From Rhodocyclaceae bacterium (GTDB taxonomy: Bacteria > Pseudomonadota > Gammaproteobacteria > Burkholderiales > Usitatibacteraceae), in assembly GCA_020247545.1 (NCBI GenBank), contig JADCIX010000029.1:1-35244 (forward strand): a DNA stretch of 35,244 nt. Reading direction: 5' to 3'. Position numbers and translations under genes: made by a program. The number at the start of each line of letters is the position of its first letter. Position 1 is the first letter of the stretch. This document shows, one piece after another, positions 1-9,439 of this stretch. Under the pieces are notes generated by a model that was given only the letters and a program-made list of their open reading frames with translations, had not been told where the DNA came from and ran no database searches.

Positions 1-188
1 GCCGCGACTTTCCGTGGGCGAAAGCATGCTGTCTTGTCCGAGAGCCGGATGCGGGAAATCTGCACGTCCGGTTCGATGAGGGGGGTGTGGAAACGGGGTT
101 AGGGCAAGGCTACTTAGGCACCGCCAGACGAAAGGGGCGGCGACCGCTATGCAAAACCTACTGCTACCGCGCCACATCCCTACTCTAC
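1..188 (+). mobile_element. Group II intron, 3' end (domains V and VI)
   Basis: Positions 42-74 fold as a group II intron domain V: GAGCCGGA (42-49) pairs with TCCGGTTC (67-74), with an AGC triad at 43-45 and a GAAA-containing apical loop at 55-58. Downstream, GGGGTGTGG (82-90) pairs with CCACATCCCT (172-181) to close a long domain VI. The final bases CCCTACTCTAC carry a likely branch-point A at 182, seven bases before the predicted 3' splice site at 188; this matches the well-known Ll.LtrB-type ending. The reverse transcriptase and domains I-III would lie left of the window. Exact class and splice site are inferred. Confidence 0.8.
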
Positions 189-246
189 CAGCTGGATTCC
201 GCCGCTGATCCATATAGGCCATAGCCTTAATCAAGGGTGCCATGCC

Positions 247-1758
247 CTAAGTCCAGCCCTTCGCGCGCGGCACCGCGCGGCGCCAACTGGACAGCTTGCA
301 CTGCGCTTCATCACGTGATATCGAAGGTAGCCACTGGTGTCCTGATGCGGGTTCGGCGGTCGAGCCAGTCACGCCACTCCATAGGCCGGTTGCCATCCCG
401 GCAAGACGCGCCGCACCGAGTGCAGTTGTCTCTTGCACATTGGCCCTCACGACGGGTATGCCGACAAGGTCGGCCTGGATCTGCATCAATAGGTTGTTTG
501 CGGTGCCGCCGCCGTCGACCCGCAACTCTGCCGGGGAAATCCCCGAGGCGTCTCTCATTGCTGACAATAGCTCGGCGCACTGGAATGCAATCGCTTCTAG
601 TGTGGCGCGTGCGATGTGCGCGCGGGTGGTGCCGCGCGTAAGCCCCAACAGCGTACCGCGCGCCGACGGATCCCAATCGGGGGTGCCCAAGCCACTGAAG
701 GCTGGCACAAACACCACACCGTCGGAGGAGGGCACGCTTGCCGCAAGCGCCTCGATCTCTCTGGCAGAGTTAATAATGCCGAGTCCGTCTCGCAGCCACT
801 GCACGGCGGCACCAGCGATGAAAACGCTTCCCTCAAGAGCGTAGGAAGTGGCAGCGTTCGGTGGCACTCCGGTGCGCCATGCGACCGTTGAGATCAGCCC
901 CTGCGAAGCTGGCGCCGGTTTTGCGCCGGTATTCATCAACATAAAGCACCCGGTGCCATAGGTGTTTTTGACGAGCCCTGGTGAGTGGCAGCCCTGTCCA
1001 AACAGGGCGGATTGCTGATCACCAATCATGCTGCAAATCGGGATACCTTGCGGTAGACCGTCACATGACGTTTCACCGATGAGGCCACTCGAACTGACAA
1101 TGTTGGGTAGTATGGAACGCGGGATGCTAAATAGTTGTAGTAGCCCGTCGTCCCATTCCATCGTTTGAATGTTGAACAGCATGGTACGCGACGCATTTGA
1201 AACATCCGTGGCATGAATTTTGCCTTCAGTTAGGTTGTATACCAACCAAGTGTCGATCGTGCCAAACGCTAGCTCCCCGCGTGCGGCGCTCCCTTCAGCG
1301 CCAGCAATATGTTTGAGCAGCCAGCGAATTTTTGTCGCTGAAAAATATGGGTCAATCACCAAGCCTGTCTTGGCACGGATCACATCTTGATGGCCGTCGT
1401 TTATCAATTCGTCACAGTACCCTGCGGTGCGGCGATCCTGCCAGACAATCGCCGGCGCGATGGGTTTACCAGTCTGCCGGTTCCAGATGACGGTGGTTTC
1501 GCGCTGGTTGGTGATACCGATAGCAGCGATGGAGTCACCGGAAGCGCCTTGTTTAGTGCGCCACGTGGCGATAGCCTCCGCCGCGACGTCGCGTTGGCTT
1601 GCCCAGATCTCGGCGGCGTCGTGTTCGACCCAGCCCGCATTGGGGAAATGCTGTTTGAATTCACGTTGGGCGCTGGCAAGTGTCGTCCCCGTTTCGCCGA
1701 ATACGATGGCACGCGAACTGGTGGTTCCTTGGTCTAGCGAGAGAATGGCTGCGGACAT
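247..1758 (-). CDS. glpK: Glycerol kinase
   Basis: ATP-dependent glycerol kinase that makes sn-glycerol 3-phosphate in the cytoplasm, the entry step of glycerol catabolism. The 503-residue protein has the usual family length. The N-terminal phosphate-binding motif DQGTTSSR is at residues 9-16, the glycerol-contacting NQRET at 84-88, and the FGGY-kinase signature 1 ([13 protein letters not shown]) at 138-150. [11 protein letters not shown] segment and a C-terminal DGGG segment (VDGGGTANN) complete the ASKHA fold. The start is ATG at 1758; no clear Shine-Dalgarno sequence precedes it. No glpF, glpD or glpR is adjacent, so it looks like a single-gene unit. The stop codon lies about 60 bases from the intron 3' end, with the intron in the opposite orientation. 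Confidence 0.97.
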   Translation of the reverse strand: MSAAILSLDQGTTSSRAIVFGETGTTLASAQREFKQHFPNAGWVEHDAAEIWASQRDVAAEAIATWRTKQGASGDSIAAIGITNQRETTVIWNRQTGKPIAPAIVWQDRRTAGYCDELINDGHQDVIRAKTGLVIDPYFSATKIRWLLKHIAGAEGSAARGELAFGTIDTWLVYNLTEGKIHATDVSNASRTMLFNIQTMEWDDGLLQLFSIPRSILPNIVSSSGLIGETSCDGLPQGIPICSMIGDQQSALFGQGCHSPGLVKNTYGTGCFMLMNTGAKPAPASQGLISTVAWRTGVPPNAATSYALEGSVFIAGAAVQWLRDGLGIINSAREIEALAASVPSSDGVVFVPAFSGLGTPDWDPSARGTLLGLTRGTTRAHIARATLEAIAFQCAELLSAMRDASGISPAELRVDGGGTANNLLMQIQADLVGIPVVRANVQETTALGAARLAGMATGLWSGVTGSTAEPASGHQWLPSISRDEAQCKLSSWRRAVPRAKGWT

Positions 1759-1955
1759 GTTGGTAGTCTATGGGAAGTGAGATTTCTGACGAGGTTGACG
1801 CAAATGGGGTACGGCAAGCGAATTGGGCTGCGATAAAATGCAGATTAGTTTAGGTTGAGGATAAAATCAAAGGGAAGCGCGAGCCGGTGAGCGTTTGATT
1901 AGAGCAAGTGTTTCAGTCACGCAAAATTGGATACTGCTAGCAAGGGGTTGGGATT

Positions 1956-2738
1956 ATGGGTTTACTCGACGATCTGAAGAAAGAGGCCGAGTCGCTGAAG
2001 AATCAAGAAGCGCAACGCACACAATTGCTTAGAGCGAATGCTGTGCAAGTGGATCAGGCACTTCGTTTAGTGTTCAAGTATCTATATGAGTTATTCCGCC
2101 AACTCAATGTGGTGAAGCCTGCTTGTGAGCGCAGCTACAACCTGCTCACCGTCGGCAAGATTGACGGCCTCACACAGGGTGATTATCGTATTGACTACCG
2201 GACCTCGCAGCGTAACGCTACCGAGCATTTCGAAGAGCTAACCGTTACGTTTAGGCGTTCCAAGCCCGACACTTTCACCATCAAGCGTGAGGCTGAAGGC
2301 ATTGAACGTTTTCGCGATTTGTTATGGCAAAACAACATGCGCTTCACGTCGGAACCGGTGCGCAATGATCGACGCGTCATCACTCACGAGTTTTTTACTA
2401 TCAACAACGAAGTTATCTGTGGCGCGGATATTGTTGGTGACTACGAAGAAGGCGTGATTCGTTTTAAGCTCAAGAACGTCGAGGACTTCGGCCCGACCTT
2501 GTATACGCTCGAGCCCTCGGTGATCAACGACAAGTCGCTGGAAGACCTGGCGAAGGTGTTCATCGGCCAGATCGAAACGAATTTCGAGATTTACAATCGC
2601 AAAACTGCTTTTGGTAACGGTAGCGGTAACTATCCGAAATTCAGCTCGAGAGAGGTTCAATACCAACCCGATCCGTCGCCGGTCGAGGATGAGGAAGCCA
2701 AGAAGAAACGTGGCTTATTCGGCTTGTTCAAGAAATGA
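1956..2738 (+). CDS. Conserved hypothetical protein with basic C-terminal tail
   Basis: A 260-residue soluble protein that I do not recognise by name. It begins MGLLDDLKKEAESLK with a charged, helical (possibly coiled-coil) N-terminus. The middle of the protein alternates strands and charged residues, and an acidic linker (VEDEEAKKKR) leads to the C-terminal GLFGLFKK. No signal peptide or membrane segment is visible. The start is ATG 1956 with an AAGGGG-type ribosome site about ten bases upstream. It is monocistronic: a strong bidirectional terminator follows 33 bases after its stop. The short amphipathic basic tail could contact membrane or nucleic acid, but this is speculation. Confidence 0.85.
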   Translation: MGLLDDLKKEAESLKNQEAQRTQLLRANAVQVDQALRLVFKYLYELFRQLNVVKPACERSYNLLTVGKIDGLTQGDYRIDYRTSQRNATEHFEELTVTFRRSKPDTFTIKREAEGIERFRDLLWQNNMRFTSEPVRNDRRVITHEFFTINNEVICGADIVGDYEEGVIRFKLKNVEDFGPTLYTLEPSVINDKSLEDLAKVFIGQIETNFEIYNRKTAFGNGSGNYPKFSSREVQYQPDPSPVEDEEAKKKRGLFGLFKK

Positions 2739-2766
2739 CGAAACCGCTCAGCAGGTTCTCAATATA

Positions 2767-2797
2767 AAAACGCCGCCCTATTGGGCGGCGTTTTTTG
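2767..2797. terminator. Bidirectional rho-independent terminator
   Basis: CGCCGCCC (2771-2778) and GGGCGGCG (2783-2790) form a perfect 8-bp GC stem with a tetraloop. It is preceded by an A run and followed by a T run (2790-2797), so it can end transcription from both the upstream plus-strand gene and the convergent htpX. Confidence 0.93.
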
Positions 2798-2815
2798 TTT
2801 CACTAGTGAGCCGCA

Positions 2816-3688
2816 TTAAGTGCGGTTTTGCAGCGCCGCGATACGAGCTTCGATCGGAGGATGGCTTGAAAACAGTGCCATCACGCCGGCTTTATCCGAA
2901 ATGCCCGAGGCGGCCATCGATTTGGGCAACTCGCCCGGTTCTAAGCCGCCGAGGCGACGCAAAGCATTGACCATCGGCGTCGGCGTACCCACGTACTGTG
3001 CGGCACCCGCATCGGCGCGAAACTCGCGCTGGCGAGAGAACCAAGCCACGATGATCGACGCCAGCACGCCGAGTATCAGTTGGCAAATAATATCGGTGAC
3101 GTAATAGCCAATGCCGGGTGCGTCGTTCTTATTACCCAACACCATACGATCCACCACGTAGCCGACCACCTTGGCGAGGAAAACGACAAAAGTATTTACC
3201 ACGCCCTGAATCAACGTCAGCGTGACCATGTCGCCGTTGGCGATATGGGCAACTTCGTGCGCAAGTACCGCCTCGACCTCTTCCTTGGTCATCGATTCGA
3301 GCAGGCCTGTAGATACGGCGACTAGCGCGGAATTCTTGAATGCACCGGTCGCAAACGCGTTAGCTTCGCCTTGGTAGATGGCCACTTCGGGCATGCCGAT
3401 ATTGGCTTTGTTCGCCAGACGCTGAACACTCGCAACCAACCATCGTTCGGTTTCGTTTTGTGGCGTGTCGATGACTTGCGCGCCAGTCGACCACTTTGCC
3501 ATTGGTTTAGAGATCAAGAGCGAGATAAACGAGCCGGTGAAACCGACAACTGCTGAAAACGCCAACAACATTGGCAAGTTCAGGCCGTTTGCCGTCAAGA
3601 ATTTGTTAATACCGAGCGCGCTCGTCACAATCGTGAGTACGAGCATGATGGCCATATTGGTCAGCAGGAATAGAAATACGCGTTTCAT
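2816..3688 (-). CDS. htpX: Membrane zinc metalloprotease HtpX (M48B)
   Basis: Integral inner-membrane heat-shock protease that degrades misfolded membrane proteins. The zinc motif HEVAH is in the sequence [13 protein letters not shown]; two N-terminal transmembrane segments ([15 protein letters not shown] onward, and the segment after NGLNLP) and further hydrophobic segments after the active site match HtpX topology. The third zinc ligand is the Glu in [11 protein letters not shown]. The reading frame extends to a GTG at 3697, but ATG at 3688 is preferred: it has GGGG about eight bases upstream and gives the typical [11 protein letters not shown] start and a 290-residue length. It stands alone, convergent with the upstream gene across the shared terminator. 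Confidence 0.95.
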   Translation of the reverse strand: MKRVFLFLLTNMAIMLVLTIVTSALGINKFLTANGLNLPMLLAFSAVVGFTGSFISLLISKPMAKWSTGAQVIDTPQNETERWLVASVQRLANKANIGMPEVAIYQGEANAFATGAFKNSALVAVSTGLLESMTKEEVEAVLAHEVAHIANGDMVTLTLIQGVVNTFVVFLAKVVGYVVDRMVLGNKNDAPGIGYYVTDIICQLILGVLASIIVAWFSRQREFRADAGAAQYVGTPTPMVNALRRLGGLEPGELPKSMAASGISDKAGVMALFSSHPPIEARIAALQNRT

Positions 3689-3933
3689 AGGTGACACCCC
3701 AGAGTGGATAACTTGTTTAATGCAATTTTATCGGCTTTTTCCAACTTTTTTGCCGCGTTTTGTCCGTCGTTAGCGCAGCAGGTTGGGGGAATCGCTAATA
3801 TTTCAAGGGCTTAGCTTTCCCGCTGCGTTTGGGCGAGCGGCAGAACCCTGTTACCTTTGCACGAACCCTCGTGCGGACTTCGGCAGTTTTGTCAGGAAAT
3901 GGTTCCAGCTCAGGCACAAGCTAAACTTCGGGC

Positions 3934-4950
3934 ATGCAAGATTTTTGGGTTGACTCTGGCTTTGGCCAGCTGACAGTAAATGACCGCGGCTGGCTGCGGG
4001 TGACGCCGCAGTACCTGCGCTCGGTTTTGATGCGTCCGGAACTTGCGCCGATTGCGGAATCCGGCCCCAATGAGCGAGCCTTGCACGCGGATTTAGTGGT
4101 GAATCCGCTGCGCGCGGTCGCGGCCGAGGAACTCGGCGCGATTGAAGACGCGGATACGCGGCAGAACTACATGTATTTCCTGCGCTTACGCAAACTTTTG
4201 ACCGACGCGGTCACGTTGGAACGGTTTTACCTGCAAGCGTTTCAGGCTGGTGCGATCGATTTCCCGCCGGTGTTTATCGACATGGCAGCACAAGCGATTG
4301 TGCGTGGGATCTTGGCCGACCAGACTGAGGATGTGTACGCTGTCCGTGCCGGAGAGTTGTTCTTTCGGCGTCAACGGGTGTCTACCGAAAATGTCCGGGT
4401 ACTCAGTGCAGACGCCGAGACGATTCAGGTATTTGCCGAATCTGGCGGGTTCGGCAACGTGGGCCGCCTATTTGCCCAGCAGGGCACGCCGATGCGCACC
4501 ATGAACATGGATGTGTTGTCACACGAGAACGCACAACTCTATTGGTTTTCCGAGAATCGATATCGCTATATCGTTGATCTTTCGCATGGCAGTGCCGGGC
4601 TGGATGCGTTGGCCACGCTCATCAGTCGTTGGATCGAGCACTTTTTTGGCGTTAAGGTGAGCGTCACCGCACTACCAAAGATTGAAGACGATGCCTGGCG
4701 CTGGCACATTGGGCTCGACGTCGAATCAACAGCGATCCTTAACGACCTGTACGAGGGGCGGGAGGTGGACCAGTCTCGACTGGCCCGCCTTGTCGGGCTA
4801 TTCCGCGTCGATTTCCTCGATGTAGCGGACATGCGCACTGACGTACAAGGCAAACCGGTGTATCTTGGCATGGCGATCAACGAAGAAAATGTATTGAAGC
4901 TTAAACCGCAGAATCTACTAATCAACCTGCCGATTGCCGTGCGAAGTTAG
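3934..4950 (+). CDS. DUF6352-like conserved protein
   Basis: A 338-residue protein resembling the betaproteobacterial DUF6352 family, whose function is unknown. The N-terminus MQDFWVDSGFGQL and the following RGWLRVTPQYLRS and RPELAPIAESGPNERALH are the parts that suggest this family; the assignment is from memory and was not searched. No signal peptide or membrane segment is visible, so it is probably cytosolic. The likely start is ATG 3934, although no strong ribosome site is seen. A small gene follows about 75 bases downstream on the same strand and may be co-transcribed. Confidence 0.85.
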   Translation: MQDFWVDSGFGQLTVNDRGWLRVTPQYLRSVLMRPELAPIAESGPNERALHADLVVNPLRAVAAEELGAIEDADTRQNYMYFLRLRKLLTDAVTLERFYLQAFQAGAIDFPPVFIDMAAQAIVRGILADQTEDVYAVRAGELFFRRQRVSTENVRVLSADAETIQVFAESGGFGNVGRLFAQQGTPMRTMNMDVLSHENAQLYWFSENRYRYIVDLSHGSAGLDALATLISRWIEHFFGVKVSVTALPKIEDDAWRWHIGLDVESTAILNDLYEGREVDQSRLARLVGLFRVDFLDVADMRTDVQGKPVYLGMAINEENVLKLKPQNLLINLPIAVRS

Positions 4951-5024
4951 CCTTTGGTACATTGCCGGCTTACGCGGCGCTCACAATTGCGCCCCCCACC
5001 GATCTCAATGCGAGAATTGACAAT

Positions 5025-5264
5025 ATGAAATCATCCAAAGACCATCCAGCAGTCGAAATGTTGCGAAGCGAAATCGAACTCATGGTCTCAGACCGCGATG
5101 CGTTACTACGTGTTGCCGGTGCTGCGGCGAAATTTGTCGAGAAGGTCAACATTGCCAAATTGCCGGTGTCGGCGATTCCCTTTGCTGAGGCGCTCGCGTC
5201 GGGAGTCAATGCGCTTTCTGAGGAGAGCCTGAAGGAAGCCTTGGCTGCTTTCACGCGGCGCTAG
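5025..5264 (+). CDS. Small hypothetical protein (79 aa)
   Basis: A short helical protein starting MKSSKDHPAVEML. The frame is open back to a TTG at 4962, but ATG 5025 is the more plausible start. The body is rich in Ala, Glu and Leu with an acidic amphipathic first half and a C-terminal segment LSEESLKEALAAFTRR. No signal peptide, Cys pairs or known motif is visible. It lies between the DUF6352-like gene and the acyltransferase gene on the same strand and could share their transcript. Function unknown. Confidence 0.7.
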   Translation: MKSSKDHPAVEMLRSEIELMVSDRDALLRVAGAAAKFVEKVNIAKLPVSAIPFAEALASGVNALSEESLKEALAAFTRR

Positions 5265-5330
5265 CATGCTCCTGCAAGCTCACGCAGGCGTCGCGCCCAG
5301 CCTCTAGATGGAAACGGCGACGGCTTGCTT

Positions 5331-5960
5331 ATGACCGCTTCCAATAGGCACCCAATAGAATTGGTGGTGCCGCAAAGTTTCCGACGCCGCAACTGCGGTT
5401 TCACCCGTTGGCTGGGACGCAGCATGATGCGTATAACGGGCTGGAAGTTTGAAGGCCAACTGCCGGATGTTCGCAAGGTGTTGGTAAGCGTCGCGCCGCA
5501 CACCAGCAACTGGGATTTTGTCGTCGGAGTGATGGCGCTATTTGCGCTCGATCTTCGTATCTCGTTTTTGGGCAAACACACGCTCTTTCGAGGGATTGTT
5601 GGTCGTTGGATGCGCTCCATCGGGGGTATCCCCGTAGATCGATCACGCCCTACTGGGGTGGTGCGTGATGTTGCTGACGCGATCACGGCTGCAGACCGCA
5701 TCGTCTTTGCCATGGCCCCTGAAGGAACACGCCGCCTCGATAAAGGTTTCAAGACTGGCTTTATCCATATTGCGCACACGGCGCAGGTACCCATCTGTTT
5801 GGCCTACTTTGATTTCTCGCGCAAGGTGATTGGTTTTGGACCGGTGTTTCAGCCAAGCGGCGACGCGCCTGCAGATATTGCCAAGATCACTGATTACTAT
5901 CGACCGATACGAGGTCGCTACCAAAAGGACTGGCAGCGTGACTGGCAACGCCAAGGTTAG
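5331..5960 (+). CDS. PlsC-like 1-acylglycerol-3-phosphate acyltransferase family protein
   Basis: Member of the PlsC/LPLAT acyltransferase superfamily, which moves acyl chains from acyl-ACP or acyl-CoA to lysophospholipid-type acceptors at the membrane. The catalytic HX4D block is seen as HTSNWD (APHTSNWDF), followed by the acceptor-binding region GGIPVDRSRP and the motif III-like APEGTRR. At 209 residues it is a short form without the N-terminal membrane anchor of PlsC proper, so the acceptor may differ from lysophosphatidic acid. ATG 5331 is chosen over the in-frame TTG at 5325. It follows the small gene after about 65 bases. Confidence 0.88.
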   Translation: MTASNRHPIELVVPQSFRRRNCGFTRWLGRSMMRITGWKFEGQLPDVRKVLVSVAPHTSNWDFVVGVMALFALDLRISFLGKHTLFRGIVGRWMRSIGGIPVDRSRPTGVVRDVADAITAADRIVFAMAPEGTRRLDKGFKTGFIHIAHTAQVPICLAYFDFSRKVIGFGPVFQPSGDAPADIAKITDYYRPIRGRYQKDWQRDWQRQG

Positions 5961-6017
5961 CGCGATTATGTCGGGTGCTGTGCATACCTTCGCCCGACGA
6001 ATGCGCAGCAGATCAAA

Positions 6018-6045
6018 TTGATGCGCAACGATGGTGCGCTACAAT
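6018..6045 (+). promoter_or_regulatory. Candidate sigma-70 promoter upstream of tctC / candidate small RNA
   Basis: TTGATG (6018-6023) and TACAAT (6040-6045) are separated by 16 bases and match the -35 and -10 consensus well. Transcription would start near 6052. The next strong signal downstream is the terminator at 6161-6191, about 210 bases before the tctC start. Confidence 0.5.
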
Positions 6046-6051
6046 TTCCCA

Positions 6052-6191
6052 AAATCATCTGCAAGTAATTGAGTGTAATGGATGTATTTTCCGGCATGCC
6101 GTTTGCAAAGATGGCAGTACGATGAGCAATCGTCGTCAATTTCCCCTCCGAGAGCGGTTTGCCCGGCGTCAGATTAGTCGCCGGGCTTTTT
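6052..6191 (+). ncRNA. Candidate intergenic small RNA or attenuated tct leader
   Basis: This 140-base interval sits between a good promoter and a strong terminator and contains no convincing reading frame. It includes a short hairpin (ACGAT/ATCGT around 6119-6134), a CGGCATGCCG palindrome near 6092-6103 and the final GCCCGGCG/CGCCGGGC stem. I do not recognise it as 6S RNA, SRP RNA or a known riboswitch. It could be a free-standing small RNA or a leader that controls read-through into tctCBA. The transcript ends are inferred. Confidence 0.35.
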
Positions 6192-6195
6192 CTTT
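6161..6195 (+). terminator. Rho-independent terminator
   Basis: GCCCGGCG (6161-6168) and CGCCGGGC (6179-6186) form a perfect 8-bp stem with a 10-base loop, followed directly by TTTTTCTTTTC. It ends either the acyltransferase transcript or a separate short transcript. Confidence 0.88.
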
Positions 6196-6259
6196 TCTTG
6201 CGCGGTCGCGTTAGACTGGCAATTGTGTTTCAACCCAACCCAAATAACGAGGAGACCAC

Positions 6260-7240
6260 GTGATTCATTCAACTAAAAAAATATCGCTCAGCCGCCTTCT
6301 CGGCGCGCTGGTCGTCGGCTTAGCGTCGTCGTTTGCACTTTCCGCCTCCGCGTTGGATAGCGTGAAGTTTATGATTCCCGCTAATCCCGGTGGTGGTTGG
6401 GACACCACCGGACGCACGCTTGCACAAGCGATGACCAAAGCGGGTGTGGTCAAGAATGTGCAGTTCGACAATAAGGGAGGTGCCGGTGGCACCATTGGCT
6501 TGGCGCAGTTCGTAAATACCTCAAAGGGTGATGGTAACGCCATGATGGTCGGCGGCATGGTCATGGTCGGCGGCATCATTCTGAACAAATCTGCGGTAAA
6601 CCTCAGCATGGTGACGCCGCTGGCGCGCCTTACTGGTGAGTATGAAGTTATCGTCGTTCCGGCGGCATCACCCATCAAGACCATGAAGGATTTGGTTGCT
6701 AAATTCAAAGCGGATCCTGGGTCCGTGTCTTGGGGAGGTGGCAGCGCCGGTGGCACTGACCATATTCTGGCGGGCATGATTGCCCAGGCAGTCGGTGTTG
6801 ACCCCGCCAAGGTGAACTACATCCCATACGCTGGCGGCGGTGAAGCGCAAGCCGCGATACTGGGAAACCACGTCACGGCTGGCATCTCCGGCTACAGCGA
6901 ATTTGCCGCACAGATCAAGGCCGGTAAATTCCGTCCGCTGGCTATTTCTTCGGACAAGAAGATTTCAGGCATTGATATCGCAACATTGAAGGACCAAGGA
7001 ATCGACGTCGAATTGTTTAACTGGCGCGGTGTGTTTGGTGCCCCTGGTATCACCGACGCGCAAAAGAAAGCGTTGTTGGCGGCGCTTGAGACGACCGTGA
7101 AGTCGGCTGGCTGGAAAGAAGCACTCGCCAAGCAGGAGTGGACGGACATTTACATGGCGGGTGATGGTTTTGCCAAGTACATTGACGATGAGAACAAGAG
7201 AATCGGCGACGTCCTCGGCAAACTGGCACTGAAGAAGTAA
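6260..7240 (+). CDS. tctC: Tripartite tricarboxylate transporter substrate-binding protein (Bug family)
   Basis: Periplasmic solute-binding protein of a TTT secondary transporter; it captures an organic acid and delivers it to TctAB. The 326-residue product starts at GTG 6260, supported by a GAGGAG ribosome site four bases away. A signal peptide of about 31 residues ends near SASA. The mature part shows the Bug-type ligand-loop pattern IPANPGGGWDTTGR and later VSWGGGSAGGTDH and YIPYAGGGEAQ. It is the first gene of a C-B-A operon. The ligand cannot be read from the sequence: Bug proteins bind citrate, tricarballylate, dicarboxylates, amino acids and nicotinate-like compounds. No TctDE-type two-component regulator is in the window. 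Confidence 0.95.
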   Translation: MIHSTKKISLSRLLGALVVGLASSFALSASALDSVKFMIPANPGGGWDTTGRTLAQAMTKAGVVKNVQFDNKGGAGGTIGLAQFVNTSKGDGNAMMVGGMVMVGGIILNKSAVNLSMVTPLARLTGEYEVIVVPAASPIKTMKDLVAKFKADPGSVSWGGGSAGGTDHILAGMIAQAVGVDPAKVNYIPYAGGGEAQAAILGNHVTAGISGYSEFAAQIKAGKFRPLAISSDKKISGIDIATLKDQGIDVELFNWRGVFGAPGITDAQKKALLAALETTVKSAGWKEALAKQEWTDIYMAGDGFAKYIDDENKRIGDVLGKLALKK

Positions 7241-7265
7241 CAGACCAAGTCAGCGGCTGATCGGA

Positions 7266-7299
7266 CTCGCGGTTGCACTTTAACTAGTCCCACCGCGAG
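7266..7299 (+). promoter_or_regulatory. Intercistronic hairpin between tctC and tctB
   Basis: CTCGCGGT (7266-7273) and ACCGCGAG (7292-7299) make a perfect 8-bp stem with an 18-base loop and no T run. It lies 25 bases after the tctC stop, where a stabilising hairpin would protect the upstream binding-protein message from 3' exonucleases and raise TctC over TctAB. Confidence 0.55.
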
Positions 7300-7331
7300 C
7301 CGTCCCGCCGATAACACTGGAGGAAGTGGCG

Positions 7332-7826
7332 ATGACGACAACAACTACGCCCGAGGCAACAAAACATCCCGGCCAGGTGTTGCTCAGCGTCGCCGTGGTA
7401 TTGCTGGGAACGGCACTTGCCTATGGTACCAGCCAGCTTCCAGAGGCCAGTGGCTACGCCAAGGTCGGGCCAAGATTAATGCCGTCAATTGTGTCGGGAG
7501 GACTGTTCGTTTTGGGACTACTGCTGCTTAAGGAATCGCTCACCGGCGGTTTTCACAGTATCGACGAGGACGAGCACGCGGCGACTCCGACCAACTGGCC
7601 TGCATTTCTTTGGATTTCCGCTGGACTTGTGCTGAATGGTTTGCTGATTGTAACGGCCGGTTTTGTTATTGCCGGTACGTTGCTGTTTGTGTTGTCAGCT
7701 CGCGGCTTTGAGAGCCGGGCCTATGTCCGAAATGCCGTGGTTGGCATGGCCATTGCCGGATTCACATACGCGTTCTTTACGTACGGGCTCGGACTCGCGC
7801 TACCTGCGGGAATCCTGCCGTTCTAA
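7332..7826 (+). CDS. tctB: TTT transporter small membrane subunit
   Basis: The small, poorly conserved membrane subunit of the tripartite tricarboxylate transporter, working with TctA. It is 164 residues with about four hydrophobic segments (VLLSVAVVLLGTALAYG, a second near LMPSIVSGGLFVLGLLLL, a third around FLWISAGLVLNGLLIV and the C-terminal pair). A polar acidic loop (SIDEDEHAATP) separates the halves, as usual in the family. ATG 7332 is chosen because GGAGGAA ends six bases upstream; an in-frame GTG lies at 7326. It follows tctC after the hairpin and precedes tctA by 73 bases. Confidence 0.9.
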   Translation: MTTTTTPEATKHPGQVLLSVAVVLLGTALAYGTSQLPEASGYAKVGPRLMPSIVSGGLFVLGLLLLKESLTGGFHSIDEDEHAATPTNWPAFLWISAGLVLNGLLIVTAGFVIAGTLLFVLSARGFESRAYVRNAVVGMAIAGFTYAFFTYGLGLALPAGILPF

Positions 7827-7899
7827 GTCGTTTCATGGTCGCAAATGCGACATCAGCCGTTGAACGCATCAGGCTGTGTTGAAGTAAATTAGGCTAACG

Positions 7900-9384
7900 A
7901 TGGAAGTTTTGAATTCTCTTGCGCAAGGATTCTCCCTCGCGCTCACCATGCAGAATCTGATGTGGTGCTTTGTCGGCGTGACGCTCGGTACGGCGGTCGG
8001 TGTCTTGCCCGGCATCGGTCCCGCAGTCACGGTCGCGTTGCTGTTGCCCGTCACCACCAAGATTGATCCCTCCGGCGCACTGATCATGTTTGCAGGTATC
8101 TATTACGGTGCAATGTACGGTGGCTCGACCACCTCGATTTTGCTCAACACGCCTGGTGAGTCCGCCACCATCGTGACGGCGATGGAGGGCAACCAGATGG
8201 CTAAACGCGGTCGAGCGGGGGCGGCGTTGGGCACGTCTGCCATCGGGTCGTTTGTTGCCGGCACTCTGACCGTGGCGGCGCTGACCTTTGTCTCACCGCT
8301 GGTCGTCGACATTGCGATCCAATTCGGTCCGCCGGAATTTTTTGCTCTCATGGTGCTGGCTTTCACCACAGTCTCCGCCGTGCTCGGTGGATCAGCGCTG
8401 CGTGGCCTAACCGCACTGTTTATCGGGCTCGCCATTGGATTGGTCGGTATCGATTCGCAATCGGGCACGGCGCGCTTTGCTTTCGATGTGCCGCAACTGC
8501 TTGACGGTATTGAAGTGGTCACCGTGGCGGTGGGGCTGTTTGCCGTAGGGGAGACGCTGTGGACTGCGTCGAAGGACTACAAGACAGTCGAGACCATGAA
8601 TGCAATGCGGGGTTCCGTCTGGATGACTGCGCAAGATTGGAAACGCTCATGGGGCCCGTGGTTACGCGGCACGGCGATTGGCTTCCCGTTTGGGGCGATG
8701 CCAGCGGGCGGCGCTGAGATTCCAACATTTTTGTCCTATGCCATCGAAAAGAAATTGACCAAACACCCGGAGGAATTTGGTCATGGCGCGATAGAGGGGG
8801 TGGCAGGACCGGAAGCGGCAAACAACGCATCTTCAACTGGCACCATGACGACGTTGTTAGCGCTCGGCTTACCAACGTCGGCAACCGCAGCAATTTTGCT
8901 CGCCGCGTTCCAACAATATGGTTTGCAGCCGGGCCCATTGCTATTCGTCAATTCTGCCGACCTCGTGTGGGCGCTGATCGCCTCAATGTACGTTGGCAAC
9001 ATCATGTTGCTGGTATTGAACCTCCCGCTCGTGGGGATTTGGGTAAAGCTGCTGAAAATTCCGAAGCCGATGCTTTATTCCGGCATCTTGATCTTTGCCA
9101 CGCTCGGCGTGTTTGGCATGCGGCAGTCGGCGTTCGATATATTCCTGCTGTACGCAATTGGATTGCTCGGATTCCTGATGCGGCGCTACGATTTTCCGAC
9201 CGCGCCGGTCATCATCGGCATGATTCTGGGCCCGCTAGCAGAGGCGCAGTTGCGCCGGTCGCTGTCAATCAGTCAAGGTGACTGGCTGGTCTTCCTGCAA
9301 AAACCATTGTCGGCAAGCCTGCTGGCGATTACGGCAGCGATATTGATCGGGCCGTGGGCATGGAAGAAGTTAAGGCAGGCCTAG
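7900..9384 (+). CDS. tctA: TTT transporter large permease subunit
   Basis: Large inner-membrane permease of the tripartite tricarboxylate transporter, the ion-coupled uptake channel fed by TctC. The 494-residue length is typical. The conserved N-terminal signature [20 protein letters not shown] is present, followed by [20 protein letters not shown] and, in the second half, the paired repeat segment [17 protein letters not shown] with [12 protein letters not shown]. Ten or more hydrophobic segments span the sequence. It ends the operon; only a weak hairpin (CTTTC/GAAAG near 9407-9420) follows, then the convergent MerT-like gene. Confidence 0.96.
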   Translation: MEVLNSLAQGFSLALTMQNLMWCFVGVTLGTAVGVLPGIGPAVTVALLLPVTTKIDPSGALIMFAGIYYGAMYGGSTTSILLNTPGESATIVTAMEGNQMAKRGRAGAALGTSAIGSFVAGTLTVAALTFVSPLVVDIAIQFGPPEFFALMVLAFTTVSAVLGGSALRGLTALFIGLAIGLVGIDSQSGTARFAFDVPQLLDGIEVVTVAVGLFAVGETLWTASKDYKTVETMNAMRGSVWMTAQDWKRSWGPWLRGTAIGFPFGAMPAGGAEIPTFLSYAIEKKLTKHPEEFGHGAIEGVAGPEAANNASSTGTMTTLLALGLPTSATAAILLAAFQQYGLQPGPLLFVNSADLVWALIASMYVGNIMLLVLNLPLVGIWVKLLKIPKPMLYSGILIFATLGVFGMRQSAFDIFLLYAIGLLGFLMRRYDFPTAPVIIGMILGPLAEAQLRRSLSISQGDWLVFLQKPLSASLLAITAAILIGPWAWKKLRQA

Positions 9385-9439
9385 TATCGGCGGGCATTTT
9401 GCGGCCCTTTCGCTTGAAAGCGTCCGTCAATAAACGACT

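Noticed and set aside
296-844. 182-codon plus-strand reading frame
   Set aside because: It lies antisense inside glpK with no start signal and an unlikely composition.
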